The notes: generated by a model from the letters alone, not told the origin. A DNA stretch of 64,000 nt from Rhodovibrionaceae bacterium (GCA_028279885.1 JANQMX010000001.1:1-64000); one strand, 5' to 3'. Shown: positions 10,401-21,005, counted from the stretch's first letter. Translations and numbers: made by a program.

Positions 10401-10472
10401 CCGCGCTTCAACGACTACGCCCACCTGGAGCGCCTGCAGGAGTGGTCCCTGACAGCGGCGGAGGATTCATGA
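7446..10472 (+). CDS. addB: Double-strand break repair protein AddB
   Basis: 1008 residues, alphaproteobacterial AddB. This subunit of the AddAB helicase-nuclease processes DNA ends for RecA and recognises Chi. The N-terminal inactive-helicase region starts with LLVLLPTRRACRSLREAFL. The C-terminal PD-(D/E)XK nuclease carries GILIHAAMEEF and LAILDYKTGTPP near residue 885. Start GTG at 7446 overlaps the murU stop (GTGA), and the stop overlaps addA (ATGA). No Fe-S cysteine cluster of the Bacillus AddB kind is seen. Confidence 0.93.
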   Translation: MTDPAKISNIPTGVSFLDALAEGLIARFPDPLPRADLLVLLPTRRACRSLREAFLRASDGQPLILPQIRPLGDVDDEELALGEEPGLAATEQLSIPPAMPPLRREFLLTRLVLDWSQRQSPDDETAAIGPAQAVELARELARLIDQVDTEGLSFAELERLAPDSLAEHWQITLQFLEIAGEAWPAIQAEEGAIGPAERRRLLLEAQARQWRESPPATPVIAAGSTGSIPATAALLQTIAGLPAGEVVLPGLDRSADEATWDLITEDPQHPQHGLARLLVQLGTTREEVADWPWGTAELRPAKRAAFVNLALAPAEATADWRDRTQRLDPGETAAALNGLRRIDAKSEQEEALAIALVLREAVEQPGRTAALVTPDRDLARRVASELKRWGLSIDDSAGQPLAASAPATLLRLLIDMVPSDFAPVALLAALKHPLAGCGMARTALLSRVRLLEAKLLRGPRPAPGLDGLRAALAHRQDSDGLSAWQAEELAALLDELDVRLGPLAALGSGESDELDDLLRRHIAAAEALCATDSEPGEARLWAGEAGETLALFLGDLVQASRPKGSARLPVTLRDYAELFTGLLVGQVVRPHYGGHPRLAILGPLEARLVQPDLLVLGGLNEGVWPRETDPGPWLSRAMRRDFGLPPVERAVGLAAHDFVQALGAREVVLTRTARSAGGPSVPSRWLLRLEALMQACGIPNAVADRTEVYQAWGAALDAPEGPPRPMAPAGFAPPLEARPKRLSVTQIETWMRDPYAIYARHVLKLRKLDPLDAAPDASDKGILIHAAMEEFVRRYPRALPPDPEAVLLEIGVEVFRALALHPAVQAYWWPRFARIAGWVAQREAGRRARLEQIFCELAGEMTLEGLTLSARADRIERLTSGGLAILDYKTGTPPSPADVSKGLAPQLPLEAAMAARGAFAEIGPAPTEELLFWRLTGGKEIGEEKAIDLSKRNLPEEAVEGLRGLIAAFADPATAYHAVPAAERQPRFNDYAHLERLQEWSLTAAEDS

Positions 10473-13400
10473 GCGCCCAGGCCGAACGCCAACGCCGCAC
10501 CGGGGAGGCCAGCCGCACGCAACGCAGCGCCAGCCACCCGGAGCGCTCGGTCTGGGTCGCCGCCGCCGCCGGCACCGGCAAGACCCGCGTGCTGATCGAC
10601 CGGGTCTTGCGGCTGCTCCTGGCCGGGGCTGCGCCCGAGCGGCTCTTGGCCATCACCTTCACCCGCGCCGCCGCGGCGGAGATGAGCAAGCGCCTGGCCG
10701 AGCGCCTGCGCCACTGGGCCACCTGTTCCGACAAAGAGCTCGATACGGCGCTCGACGGGCTGCTCGACCGCGTGCCGGAAGAGGACGAGCGGACCCTGGC
10801 CCGGCGCCTCTTCGCCCGCGTGCTGGATACGCCCGGCGGCCTGCAGATCTTGACCATCCACGCCTACTGCCAGTCCCTGCTGCGGCGCTTTCCGCTGGAG
10901 ACCGGCATCGCCCCCAACTTCACTCTGCTGGAGGAACGGGAGGCAGCGGAGCTACTCGCCGAGCAGCGCGACCGGGTGCTCGCCGGGGCCGAGGGGCCGC
11001 TGGCCGACGCCGTCGCCCGGGTCAGCGCCGAGACCGACGAGGGCACCCTGGCCGGCCTGCTCGACAGCCTGCTGCGCGAGCGGGAGCGCCTGCGCAAGCT
11101 TCGCGCGCGCCTCACCGGACCGGAGGCACTGCGCCGTGAGGTCTGGCGGAGCGCAAGTCTCGACCCGGACGAGCGAGTCGAGCCGCTGCTCGCCGCCGCC
11201 TGTGCGGAGGAGGCTTTCGACGGCCCGGCCCTGCGGGAACTCTGCCAAGTGATGGCCGAAGGCAGCGAGCCCGAGCGCAAGAAGGCCGCGACCCTAGGCG
11301 CCTGGCTGGGGGCCCGGCCGGACCTACGCCGCCGCCATTTCGAGGACTATCGGAAGACCTACTTCACCTCGGCCGGCGAGCCGCTGAAGCGCTTTGCCAA
11401 CAAGGCGAGCCTGGCGCGGCTGCCCAACGCCGAGGAGGTCATCGCCGCCGAGACCGAACGGTTGCGGGCGTTGACCGAACGCCTCAAGGCCCTGCAGCTC
11501 GCCGAAGCCTCGGCCGCGCTCTTGCAGGTGGCGCTGGCCGTGCTGGCCGGCTTCGACCGGGCCAAGCAGCGCCGCGCGCTCTTGGACTACGATGACCTCA
11601 TCCTCGCCGCCAAGCGCCTGCTCTCGCAGCAAGGCCGTGCCGCCTGGGTGCTGTTCAAGCTCGACGGCGGCATCGACCACCTGCTGATCGACGAGGCGCA
11701 GGACACCAGCCCCGAGCAGTGGGCGGTGATCGAGGCCCTGACCCAGGAGTTCTTCGTCGGCGAAGGCGCCTATGAGGACAAGGACCGGCCGCTCGACCGC
11801 ACGCTCTTCGTCGTCGGTGACGTCAAGCAGTCGATCTACCGCTTTCAGCGCGCTGACCCCCAGAGTTTCGTGAGCATGCGGGAGACCTTCTCACTGCGGG
11901 TCAAAGCCGCCGAGCGGGCCTGGGACAGCGTGCCGCTCAGCCACTCCTTCCGCTCGGTCGACGCGGTGCTGGGCCTGGTCGACGCCGTCTTCCAGGAGCC
12001 GGCGGTGCACCGCGGCGTCGCCCTGGACGGCGACTGGATCGCCCATGAGGCCGTGCGGGTCGGCCAGGCCGGCCGGGTCGAGCTCTGGCCCCTGGCGCTC
12101 AAGGAGCGAGACGCCGAGGAAGAGCCCTGGACCCCGCCGCTCACCCGTCGCGGCGCCGAGCCGGCGGACATCCGCCTGGCCGAAGCCATTGCCGCGCGCA
12201 TCGCCGGCTGGCTAGACGCCGCGCCGGACGGTGAGGGCCATGAAGCCTGGCTCTCCTCCGTGGCGCGGCCCGTGCGGGCCGAGGACATCCTCATCCTGGT
12301 GCAGAGCCGCAAGCGCTTCTTCGAGGCCATGATCCGTGCGCTCAAGAGCCGCCGCATCCCCGTCGCCGGTGCCGATCGCATGGTGCTGACCGAGCAGCTC
12401 GCCGTGATGGACCTGATTGCTTTCGGCGAGGTCATGCTGCTGCCCGAGGACGACCTGACCTTGGCAACCGTCTTGCGCTCCCCACTGATCGGCTTTTCCG
12501 AGGAGGCGCTCTTCGCCCTCGCCTACGACCGCGCCGGCACGCTGTGGGAGGCGCTGCGCAGCCGGCGCAACGAGCGGGAAGACTTCACCGAAGCCTACGA
12601 CTCTCTCAGCCAGTGGATGGCCCGCGCCGACTTCGGCTCCAGCTACGCCTTCTATGCCGAGCTGCTGGCCGGCGGCGCGCGCCGGGCCTTGCTCGCCCGC
12701 CTGGGCGAGGATGCCGCCGACCCGCTCGACGAGTTCCTCTCCGCAGCCCTGCTCTACGAGCAGCAGCATGCGCCCTCCCTGCAGGGCTTCCTCCATTGGC
12801 TGCAAAGCCGCACCACCACCATCAAGCGCGACATGGAGGTGGAGAGCCGCGGCGTGCGGGTGATGACCGTGCATGGCGCCAAGGGCCTGGAGGCGCCGGT
12901 CGTCTTCCTCCCCGATGCCGCCAGGGCCGCCTCCAGCAAGGCGCCGCGGCTGCTCTGGCCCTCGGCCGAGGGCGCGCCGCTCTGGCTGCCGCGCAAGGCA
13001 CTGGCGGCGCTGGCCGCCGAAGACGCTCTGCTGCTGGAGAACGCGGCCGCCGAAGCGGAGTACCGCCGGCTGCTCTATGTCGCCCTGACGCGAGCGCGCG
13101 ACCGTCTCTATCTCTGCGGCTGGAACAACCGCGGCGCGGTGCCGGAGGGCTCCTGGTACGACCTGACGCGGCAGGCTATGCGGCGGCTGCCGGAGGCACG
13201 CCCGCTCGAGGCGCCGCACTTGACGGGTGCCGGCTGGGGCGAGGACGGGCTGTCCCTGCAGGGCGTGCAGAGCGCCGAGCCGGAGCATGAGGGCGAGACC
13301 GAACGCCGCGCCGTCGAGGCCGCCGAGCTGGTGCCGCCGCCCGCCCTCCGGGCCCCCGCGCCGGCCGAGGCGCAGCCGCCCAGGCCCTTGGCCCCTTCGC

Positions 13401-13954
13401 GCGGCGAGGAGGAACCGCCCGCCCTCTCTCCCCTCGACGAAGCCGGGACCGGGCCGCTGCGCGGACGGCTTATCCACAGGCTGCTGCAGAGCCTGCCGGC
13501 CTTGCCAACCGAGGCACGCCAGGCGGCCGCAGAGCGCCTCTTGGCCAACCCGGTCCACGGCCTGGATGCGGAGACGGCGGCAAGCTGGGCCGCGGAGGCT
13601 CTGGCGGTGCTGGAGGCGCCGGAAACGGCCGCCCTCTTCGGCCCCGAGGGCAGGGCCGAGGTGGCGGTCAGCGGCCTGGTCGAAACCCGCAGCGGCCCGC
13701 AGGTCGTCTCGGGGCAGATCGACCGCCTCGTTATCCTTTCGGACAAGGTCCTCATCCTCGACTTCAAAACAAACCGCCCCCCGCCGGAGCAGGCCGAGCG
13801 GGTCCCGCCCGCCTATCTGCGCCAGCTCGCGCTCTACCGCGCCGTGATCCGGCAAATTTATCCAAATCTTCCAGTGGAGTGCCTGCTGCTTTGGACCCAT
13901 GGGCCGCGGATCATGCCCATTGCGCAGGACTGGCTGGACCGCCACTTCCCTTGA
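10469..13954 (+). CDS. addA: Double-strand break repair helicase-nuclease AddA
   Basis: 1161 residues, UvrD-like superfamily 1 helicase with a C-terminal nuclease; partner of AddB. Motifs in order: Walker A AAAGTGKTRVL near 35, TFTRAAAAEM, LLIDEAQDTSPEQW (motif II), VGDVKQSIYRFQRADP (III), VMTVHGAKGLEAPVVFLPD (V), EYRRLLYVALTRARDRL (VI), and nuclease motif VLILDFKTNRPPP near 1095. ATG at 10469 overlaps the addB stop and places Walker A at the expected distance. The frame is open upstream, but that is an extension in the shadow of addB. Confidence 0.94.
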   Translation: MSAQAERQRRTGEASRTQRSASHPERSVWVAAAAGTGKTRVLIDRVLRLLLAGAAPERLLAITFTRAAAAEMSKRLAERLRHWATCSDKELDTALDGLLDRVPEEDERTLARRLFARVLDTPGGLQILTIHAYCQSLLRRFPLETGIAPNFTLLEEREAAELLAEQRDRVLAGAEGPLADAVARVSAETDEGTLAGLLDSLLRERERLRKLRARLTGPEALRREVWRSASLDPDERVEPLLAAACAEEAFDGPALRELCQVMAEGSEPERKKAATLGAWLGARPDLRRRHFEDYRKTYFTSAGEPLKRFANKASLARLPNAEEVIAAETERLRALTERLKALQLAEASAALLQVALAVLAGFDRAKQRRALLDYDDLILAAKRLLSQQGRAAWVLFKLDGGIDHLLIDEAQDTSPEQWAVIEALTQEFFVGEGAYEDKDRPLDRTLFVVGDVKQSIYRFQRADPQSFVSMRETFSLRVKAAERAWDSVPLSHSFRSVDAVLGLVDAVFQEPAVHRGVALDGDWIAHEAVRVGQAGRVELWPLALKERDAEEEPWTPPLTRRGAEPADIRLAEAIAARIAGWLDAAPDGEGHEAWLSSVARPVRAEDILILVQSRKRFFEAMIRALKSRRIPVAGADRMVLTEQLAVMDLIAFGEVMLLPEDDLTLATVLRSPLIGFSEEALFALAYDRAGTLWEALRSRRNEREDFTEAYDSLSQWMARADFGSSYAFYAELLAGGARRALLARLGEDAADPLDEFLSAALLYEQQHAPSLQGFLHWLQSRTTTIKRDMEVESRGVRVMTVHGAKGLEAPVVFLPDAARAASSKAPRLLWPSAEGAPLWLPRKALAALAAEDALLLENAAAEAEYRRLLYVALTRARDRLYLCGWNNRGAVPEGSWYDLTRQAMRRLPEARPLEAPHLTGAGWGEDGLSLQGVQSAEPEHEGETERRAVEAAELVPPPALRAPAPAEAQPPRPLAPSRGEEEPPALSPLDEAGTGPLRGRLIHRLLQSLPALPTEARQAAAERLLANPVHGLDAETAASWAAEALAVLEAPETAALFGPEGRAEVAVSGLVETRSGPQVVSGQIDRLVILSDKVLILDFKTNRPPPEQAERVPPAYLRQLALYRAVIRQIYPNLPVECLLLWTHGPRIMPIAQDWLDRHFP

Positions 13955-14047
13955 CGCTGGGCGAAACGCCTTCTCATATACAGGTCTGGCGCGGCGAATC
14001 CCCCGACTTAAGCTGCGCCTCGGTTTTAACGAAATGAGGTGATGTCT

Positions 14048-14368
14048 ATGGCCACGAGACCCGTCACGGACGGCAGCTTCGATCAGGACGTCCTCCAGGC
14101 CGACCGGCCGGTCGTCGTCGACTTCTGGGCGGAGTGGTGCGGTCCCTGCAAGATGATCTCGCCTGCCTTGGAAGAGATTGCCGCCGAGCTCGGCGAGCAA
14201 ATCACGGTTGCCAAGATCAATATCGATGAAAATCCCACGACCCCGCAGAAGTACGGCGTGCGGGGCATCCCGACCCTGATGGTGTTCAAGGAAGGCCAGG
14301 TCGCCGCGACCAAAGTCGGTGCCCTGCCCAAGAACCAGCTGAAAGACTGGGTCGAGTCCAACCTCTAG
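14048..14368 (+). CDS. trxA: Thioredoxin
   Basis: 106-residue thioredoxin with active site WCGPC (cysteines 31 and 34), the buried Asp in VVDFWAEW, and the cis-proline segment GIPTLMVF. It is a general cytoplasmic disulfide reductase. Three in-frame starts exist (GTG 14039, ATG 14042, ATG 14048). ATG 14048 is chosen because GAGG at 14036-14039 gives a normal spacer of 8. The 93-bp gap after addA can hold its own promoter. Confidence 0.95.
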   Translation: MATRPVTDGSFDQDVLQADRPVVVDFWAEWCGPCKMISPALEEIAAELGEQITVAKINIDENPTTPQKYGVRGIPTLMVFKEGQVAATKVGALPKNQLKDWVESNL

Positions 14369-14930
14369 GGCCAGGTTTGACCGGAAGATCTCCGGCAACG
14401 GCTCTCAGCGAACAACAAGAACGCCCTAAGAGCAGTTTCCGCGAGGCGGAAACCCCCTGACCGTGAACAGAACTAACGACTGTCATCCCGGCCGCGCAAG
14501 CGAGCCGGGATCCATGTCTCGGCCTGCGCCAAGCTTCAAGATGGACCCCGGCTCAAGGCCGGGGTGACGAGTAGGGGTGCCGTACCGTCCGCGGCCTCCC
14601 ACAGACTGTCATCCCGGCCAAGGGCTTCGCGCAAGCGAAGGCCGCGAGCCGGGAACCATTTATCAGCTCGCGCCCAGCTTCGAGATGGACCCCGGCTCAA
14701 GGCCGGGGTGACAGTCTGTGGTGCTGCCCCGTCCGCGGCCTCAATCACCATGTCATCCTTGGGTGAGCCGCAGCGCGGCGAGACCCGAGTATCCAGCGGT
14801 AGGCACTGTTCGAGCTTGTGGCTGGACCCCGGCTGCCAAGGCTCGCGCGCCGGGACTGCAAGCAGTCCCGGGCTCGCCTAAGGGCCGGGGTGACGAGCGG
14901 TGGGGCGGCACTGTCCGTGCCATGAAAGCC
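14369..14930. repeat. Hairpin and three palindromic repeats after trxA
   Basis: Between the convergent trxA and folC ends lie a compact hairpin at 14435-14453, two A-A elements (14481-14569 and 14607-14713) and one B-A composite (14751-14895). The A-A elements begin TGTCATCCCGGCC and end GGCCGGGGTGAC. The composite begins TGTCATCCTTGGGTGAGCC and ends GGCCGGGGTGAC. No ORF here has coding features. Confidence 0.8.
14435..14453 (+). terminator. Hairpin downstream of trxA
   Basis: GTTTCCGC-GAG-GCGGAAAC forms an 8-bp stem with a 3-nt loop, 67 bases after the trxA stop. There is no T-run (CCCCC follows), so it would act as an attenuating or 3'-protecting hairpin rather than a textbook intrinsic terminator. 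Confidence 0.5.
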
Positions 14931-16238
14931 CTAACCGTGGTCGCGCAGGACCTGCCCGGCCAGGTAGAGCGAGCCGCAGATGAGAATACGGCCCGGTGGC
15001 CCGTCCGGCGGATGCGCTTCGGCGATCTGCCGCACGGCCATCGGTACGTTTTCCGCCGTCGTCGCCTGAAGGCCGACGCCGCGGGCGGCCGCGGCCGCCT
15101 CCTCGGCCGAGAGCGAGGCCGCCTCGCCGGGGATAGCGACGGCCATCAGGCTCTCCGCCAGGCCGGCGAAGGGCTCCAGGAAGGCATCGCTGGTCTTGGT
15201 GTTGAGCATGCCGAAGACGAGATGCAGCGGCGCTTCGCCATTGCCCGGCCCTGCCGCGAGGGTTTCGGCCAAGGCTCTCCCCGCCGCACCGTTGTGCCCG
15301 CCGTCGAGCCAGACCTGCCATCCCTCGCCGAGAGCCTCGAACAAGGGCCCGCGAGAGAGCTTCTGCAGGCGGGCCGGCCACTCGACGCTCTGCAGGCCCT
15401 GCGCCATGTGGTCCGGCCCCACCGCGATGTCGGCCAGATGAGCCATGCAGGCCACCGCATGGGCGGCGTTGGCAAGCTGATGCCGGCCACCCAAGCAGGG
15501 CAGCGGCAGCACGATGGCGCTCTCTCCGCCGCAGTCGATCACCAGGCGCTCGTGCTCCTGCCGCCAGGCCCAGTCTCGGCCGGCCAGGAAGATGGGCGCT
15601 CCGACCACCTCGCCCCGCGCCGCGATGACCTCTTGGGCCTCGGGCATCTGCTCGCCGACCACGCAGGCTACCCCAGGCTTGAGGATCCCTGCTTTCTCCC
15701 CGGCGATCTCGGCCAGGCTGTTGCCGAGGTACTGCATGTGGTCCATGGAGACGGGTGTGATCGCCGTCAGCCGCGGCTGGGCCACCACGTTGGTGGCGTC
15801 CAGACGGCCGCCCAGACCGGTTTCCAGCAGCAGATAATCGGCCGGGGTGCGCGCGAAGGCGAGAAAGGCGGCCGCCGTGGTGATCTCGAAGTAGGTGATC
15901 GGCTCTTCGCCGTTGGCCGCCTCGCATTCCTCGAGAAGGGCGAGCAGCTCGGCCTCCTCGATCAAACTGCCGGCCAGGCGCACCCGCTCGTGGAAACGGA
16001 CGAGATGCGGCGAGGTGTAAACGTGAACGCGCTGGCCGGCTGCCTCCAGCATGGCGCGCAGGAAGGCGATCAGCGAGCCCTTGCCGTTGGTGCCGGCGAC
16101 ATGCACCACCGGCGGCAGCGCCGCTTCCGGGTGGCCCAGGCGCGCCAAGAGCCGCTCGACCCGTCCGAGCGAGAGATCGATGATCTTGGGATGAAGCCGG
16201 GTCAGCCGCGCGAGAACGGCATCGCTGCCGTCGCTCAC
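14931..16238 (-). CDS. folC: Folylpolyglutamate/dihydrofolate synthase FolC
   Basis: 435 residues, Mur-ligase family. FolC adds L-Ala/Glu-type amides, here glutamate, to dihydropteroate and folates. The ATP-binding VHVAGTNGKGSLIAFLRAML lies near residue 45. Further Mur-ligase elements are ETGLGGRLDATN near 140, ITPVSMDHMQYLG near 160 and WLDGGHNGAAGRALAE near 310. Start GTG at 16238 overlaps the accD stop (GTGA). It is the last gene of the trp-accD-folC run, as in many alphaproteobacteria. Confidence 0.94.
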   Translation of the reverse strand: MSDGSDAVLARLTRLHPKIIDLSLGRVERLLARLGHPEAALPPVVHVAGTNGKGSLIAFLRAMLEAAGQRVHVYTSPHLVRFHERVRLAGSLIEEAELLALLEECEAANGEEPITYFEITTAAAFLAFARTPADYLLLETGLGGRLDATNVVAQPRLTAITPVSMDHMQYLGNSLAEIAGEKAGILKPGVACVVGEQMPEAQEVIAARGEVVGAPIFLAGRDWAWRQEHERLVIDCGGESAIVLPLPCLGGRHQLANAAHAVACMAHLADIAVGPDHMAQGLQSVEWPARLQKLSRGPLFEALGEGWQVWLDGGHNGAAGRALAETLAAGPGNGEAPLHLVFGMLNTKTSDAFLEPFAGLAESLMAVAIPGEAASLSAEEAAAAARGVGLQATTAENVPMAVRQIAEAHPPDGPPGRILICGSLYLAGQVLRDHG

Positions 16239-17278
16239 TGGGCGGCCCGTTGACTATCCTCCGGCTCGGGAGCCGTCTCGCCTGTCGTTTCGCCAGCGGT
16301 TTCGGGGGCTGTTTCGGGGGCCGCTTTGGGGGCAGTGTCCGATGCTTCCTCGGCCACTTCGTCCGGCGCCTCGCTTTCGGCAGGCTCTGCGGCTGTCTCC
16401 GCGGGCGGCTCTTCGGTCGCCTCCGGCGCCTGGGGCACCATCAAGAGGTCGAGCACGCGGCAGAGCGTGGCGCGCAGTGCCTTGCGCGGCACCACCATGT
16501 CCACCATGCCGTGCTCGTGCAGGTACTCCGCCCGCTGAAAGCCGGCAGGCAGGGTTTCGCGGATGGTCTCCTCGATAACCCGGGTGCCGGCAAAGCCGAT
16601 CACCGCGCCCGGCTCTGCCAGGGTCACGTCGCCCAGCATGGCGAAGGAGGCGGTGACGCCGCCCGTCGTCGGGTCGGTCAGGATGACGATGTAGGGCAGG
16701 CCGGCGTCCTTGACCATTTCGACGGCGATCACCGTGCGCGGCATCTGCATCAGAGAGAGGATGCCCTCTTGCATGCGGGCGCCGCCGGAGGCGGGGATGG
16801 CGATAAAGGCGGCTTTCCGCTCGACCGCCGCACGGGCGCCGGCAATAAAGCCCTCCCCCACCGCGACCCCCATGGAGCCACCCATGAAGCGGAAGTCGAA
16901 GGCGGCGACCACGGCCGACTGGCCGCCGATCTCACCGACGGCGACCTGGATCGCGTCGTTCAGGCCGGTGGCCGAGCGGGCTTTCTTCAAACGCTCGGTA
17001 TAGCGCTGCTGGTCGCGGAAGCGCAGCGGGTCCTGCACCGTCTCCGCCAGCTCCAGCAGCTCGTAGGTTCCCCCGTCGAAGAGCAGCTTCAGCCGCTCCT
17101 CGGCCGTCAGCCGCATGTGGTGATCGCAGTTGGGGCAAACCTTGTTCCCGGCGGTCAGGTCCCGGTGGAAGATCATCTGGCCGCAGTTGCTGCACTTGGT
17201 CCAGAGATTGTCCGGAACGTCGCTCTTGGAGACCAGCGCCCGGATCTTGGGGCGCACGTAGTTGGTAAGCCAGCTCAT
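16235..17278 (-). CDS. accD: Acetyl-CoA carboxylase carboxyltransferase subunit beta
   Basis: 347 residues, AccD. With AccA it transfers CO2 from biotin to acetyl-CoA, giving malonyl-CoA. The N-terminal zinc ribbon [13 protein letters not shown]...CPNCDHH lies near residues 31-55, followed by the crotonase-like carboxyltransferase core ([17 protein letters not shown]). The catalytic part ends near 285. The remaining 60 residues are an acidic, repetitive Ala/Glu/Thr/Pro tail ([20 protein letters not shown]) that most AccD proteins lack. ATG overlaps the trpA stop. Confidence 0.94.
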   Translation of the reverse strand: MSWLTNYVRPKIRALVSKSDVPDNLWTKCSNCGQMIFHRDLTAGNKVCPNCDHHMRLTAEERLKLLFDGGTYELLELAETVQDPLRFRDQQRYTERLKKARSATGLNDAIQVAVGEIGGQSAVVAAFDFRFMGGSMGVAVGEGFIAGARAAVERKAAFIAIPASGGARMQEGILSLMQMPRTVIAVEMVKDAGLPYIVILTDPTTGGVTASFAMLGDVTLAEPGAVIGFAGTRVIEETIRETLPAGFQRAEYLHEHGMVDMVVPRKALRATLCRVLDLLMVPQAPEATEEPPAETAAEPAESEAPDEVAEEASDTAPKAAPETAPETAGETTGETAPEPEDSQRAAQ

Positions 17279-18122
17279 GCCGCGGCCCGCCCGCCACGCA
17301 CGCCTTCGGCCAAGCTGCCGACGAAGCCCACGACGTCCTCGACCAAGCCCTCTTGCGCCTTGCCGCCATCATCGAGATTCACGCGGATCCGCTCGACCAG
17401 GGCCGAGCCGACCACGGCCGCATCGGCCGCTTCGGCGACGACCGCCGCCTGCTGCGGCGTCTTGATGCCGAAGCCGACGGCGACGGGCAGCTCGGTGTGG
17501 GCCTTGAGCCGCGCCACCGCCCGGCGGATTTCATCTTCGTCGGCGGACTTGGTGCCGGTGATGCCCATGATGGCCACGTAGTAGAGGAAGCCGGAGGTAT
17601 GGGTCAGCACGACCGGCAGCCGCGCATCGTCGGTGGTCGGCGTCGCGAGGCGGATCCAGTGCAACCCCGCCTCGATCGCCGGGCGGCAAAGCTCGTCGTC
17701 CTCCTCCGGCGGCAGATCGACGATGATCAGGCCGTCGACCCCGGCCGCGGTGGCTTCGGCCAGGAAAGCCTCCACGCCCATGCTGTAGATCGGGTTGTAG
17801 TAGCCCATCAGGATGATCGGCGTGCTCTGGTCCTCCTCGCGGAAGCGGCGCACCAGCTCCAAGGTCTTTGCCAGGGTGGCGCCCGCCTTGAGCGCCCTGA
17901 GCGACGAGGCCTGAATAGCCGGGCCGTCGGCCATGGGGTCGGAGAAGGGCATGCCGAGCTCGATGATGTCGGCGCCCGCCGCCGGCAGGCGGCGCAGCAG
18001 GGCGAGGCTGGTCTCGCCGTCCGGGTCGCCGGCGGTGACGAAGGTGACGAGGCCACCGCGTCCGGCCGCCTTCAGCTCGGCGAAGCGCGCCTCCAGCCGG
18101 CTGACGTTGGAGAGGTCTTGGC

Positions 18123-18126
<4 letters not shown>
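17275..18126 (-). CDS. trpA: Tryptophan synthase alpha chain
   Basis: 283 residues. TrpA cleaves indole-3-glycerol phosphate to indole and G3P inside the TrpA2B2 complex. Seen: [13 protein letters not shown], the catalytic Glu in [18 protein letters not shown] (E56 region) with the second catalytic Asp just after, and the phosphate-binding GFGIKTPQQ. Start GTG at 18126 overlaps the trpB stop (GTGA). It is co-transcribed with trpB, accD and folC. Confidence 0.95.
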
Positions 18127-19379
<1,253 letters not shown>

Positions 19380-19455
19380 TCGTTCTTCCATCTCGAAAAG
19401 CGCCGCTGAGACTGCCGCAAGCGAGCCTCAACCGCAATCCGTCCCGAAAGGCGCC

Positions 19456-20103
19456 TCAGAGAGCACGGGCCGCAGCGACGAAGGCCTTGATCTTCTCCAC
19501 GCTCTTCTTGCCCGGCGCCTCCTCGACGCCGGAGGCGGTATCGACCGCCTTGGCGCCGCTGATCTCGACCGCTTGCGCGACGTTGTCCGTCGTCAGGCCG
19601 CCGGCCAGCATCCAGGGGCGCCGAAAACTGCGCCCGGCAAGCAACTGCCAGTCGAAGGAGACGGCATTGCCGCCGGGCAGTGCGTCTTTCATGGTCTTGG
19701 GCGGCTTGGCATCGAACAAAAAGCGGTCCGCCACCGGCTCGAAAGGCGCGACCGCCTCAAAGTCCTCTTCGCGTGCGATGGGCAGCGCCAGCATCACCGG
19801 CAGACCGAAGCGCGCGCGAATCTCGGCAACGCGCTCGGGCGGAAGCGCGCCGTGCAGCTGCAGCAGGTCGAGCGGGACGGATTGGGTGACCCTGATCAGC
19901 AGCTCGTCGTCCGGGTTGACGAGCAGGCCGGCCTTGCGGACACGGCCACCGGCACGCTGCGCCAGGCGCGCGCCCTCTTCCGTCGTCACCGCGCGCGGGC
20001 TCGGCGGATAGAAGTTCAGGCCGATCATGTCGGCACCGGCCGCGACCGCGGCGTCCATAGCCTCCGGCGTGTTGAGTCCGCAGAGCTTCACTTCGATGGG
20101 CAT
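19456..20103 (-). CDS. trpF: Phosphoribosylanthranilate isomerase
   Basis: 215 residues, TIM barrel. TrpF converts PRA to CdRP in tryptophan synthesis. The catalytic Cys is in KLCGLNTPEAMD near residue 8, the catalytic Asp in LLQLHG-to-DTASGVEEAPGKKS, and the phosphate loop is MLAGGLTTDNV. The next gene downstream is trpB, 64 bp away. The gene upstream is an unrelated membrane protein 7 bp away, so the transcript probably begins further up. Confidence 0.94.
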   Translation of the reverse strand: MPIEVKLCGLNTPEAMDAAVAAGADMIGLNFYPPSPRAVTTEEGARLAQRAGGRVRKAGLLVNPDDELLIRVTQSVPLDLLQLHGALPPERVAEIRARFGLPVMLALPIAREEDFEAVAPFEPVADRFLFDAKPPKTMKDALPGGNAVSFDWQLLAGRSFRRPWMLAGGLTTDNVAQAVEISGAKAVDTASGVEEAPGKKSVEKIKAFVAAARAL

Positions 20104-20110
20104 GACAGCG

Positions 20111-20989
20111 CTAAACGTTGGCCGGCGGCTGGTTGGCGGGCGGCGGGATCCAGCCGGTGCAGGTGCGGAAGGCGGCGGAGATCGCCGAGATGAGGATGGC
20201 CGTCGTCAAGAGGCCTATGGCCGCCAAAATGAAGGCGTTGACGAAAAACAGGATGGAGAAGCCCGTCGCACCGCCGAGGATGAGAGACATGATCAGGTTG
20301 AAAAACAGCGGCGGCACAAAGCAGCAGGACAGGACAAGAAGGAATCGCCAACCCTGCCCGCGCGTGTTGCGCCAGCTATCCCCGAATCCGTAGTGCTCAT
20401 CGACCGCCAGGGCCGGAAAGGTGAACTGCAGTCTGGCCGCGACATAGAGGGTCAGCATGAACAGCAGCAGGAAGAGCGGGGCCTGCAAGGCGTTGGCGCC
20501 CGCCGCGCCGGACAGCAGCGCGGCGACCAAAGCGCCGACGCTCCCCACCAAGGCGGCGGCCATGCCGACCACTAGCAACAGTAGTAGGATGTAGAGATAA
20601 AAGCGGACGTGACGTAGCGAGGGGAAAAGAGGTGCCAAGGCTGAACTCGGCTTCTCGCCGAGCAGCAGAAAACGGTGCCAGGCCACGGCGAAGAGGACGT
20701 AGGGCACGAAGGAAATCAGGTTGGCCACGAGAAGCTCGGGCCAGGCCGCGCTCATCATCGCGGTGGTCGCCTCCGGGCCTTCCAGCCCCTGCTCTTCCAG
20801 CATGGCCAGCTCATCGGCAATCATCATCTGGCCGAATACGGCGATCGGGACGGAGAGAATGGCCGGGCCCAACATGATACGCAGCCACATGCCGAAATTC
20901 TCGAACACGCTCTTGTAGGCCTCGCTGATCGTCTCGGCGATGGGCAGCTCGCGAACGGGCTGAGGCGGAGGGGCGGCGGACTGGCTCAT
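20111..20989 (-). CDS. Six-helix membrane protein of unknown function
   Basis: 292 residues, about six transmembrane segments (near residues 35-57, 90-110, 150-180, 192-212, 235-258, 262-285), with a short Pro-rich cytoplasmic N-terminus (SAAPPPQPVRELP) and a charged loop KSVFENFGMW before helix 1. The overall form resembles uncharacterised YciC/UPF0259-like inner membrane proteins, but I do not recognise the family with certainty. It sits 16 bp from pyrF and 7 bp from trpF on the same strand, so it is probably co-transcribed with both. Confidence 0.75.
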   Translation of the reverse strand: MSQSAAPPPQPVRELPIAETISEAYKSVFENFGMWLRIMLGPAILSVPIAVFGQMMIADELAMLEEQGLEGPEATTAMMSAAWPELLVANLISFVPYVLFAVAWHRFLLLGEKPSSALAPLFPSLRHVRFYLYILLLLLVVGMAAALVGSVGALVAALLSGAAGANALQAPLFLLLFMLTLYVAARLQFTFPALAVDEHYGFGDSWRNTRGQGWRFLLVLSCCFVPPLFFNLIMSLILGGATGFSILFFVNAFILAAIGLLTTAILISAISAAFRTCTGWIPPPANQPPANV

Positions 20990-21005
20990 GGCTTAACGGT
21001 ACGAC

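Noticed and set aside
12212-14398. 728-codon minus-strand ORF opposite addA and trxA
   Set aside because: Covers two unrelated, motif-confirmed genes on the other strand; no domain in the product.
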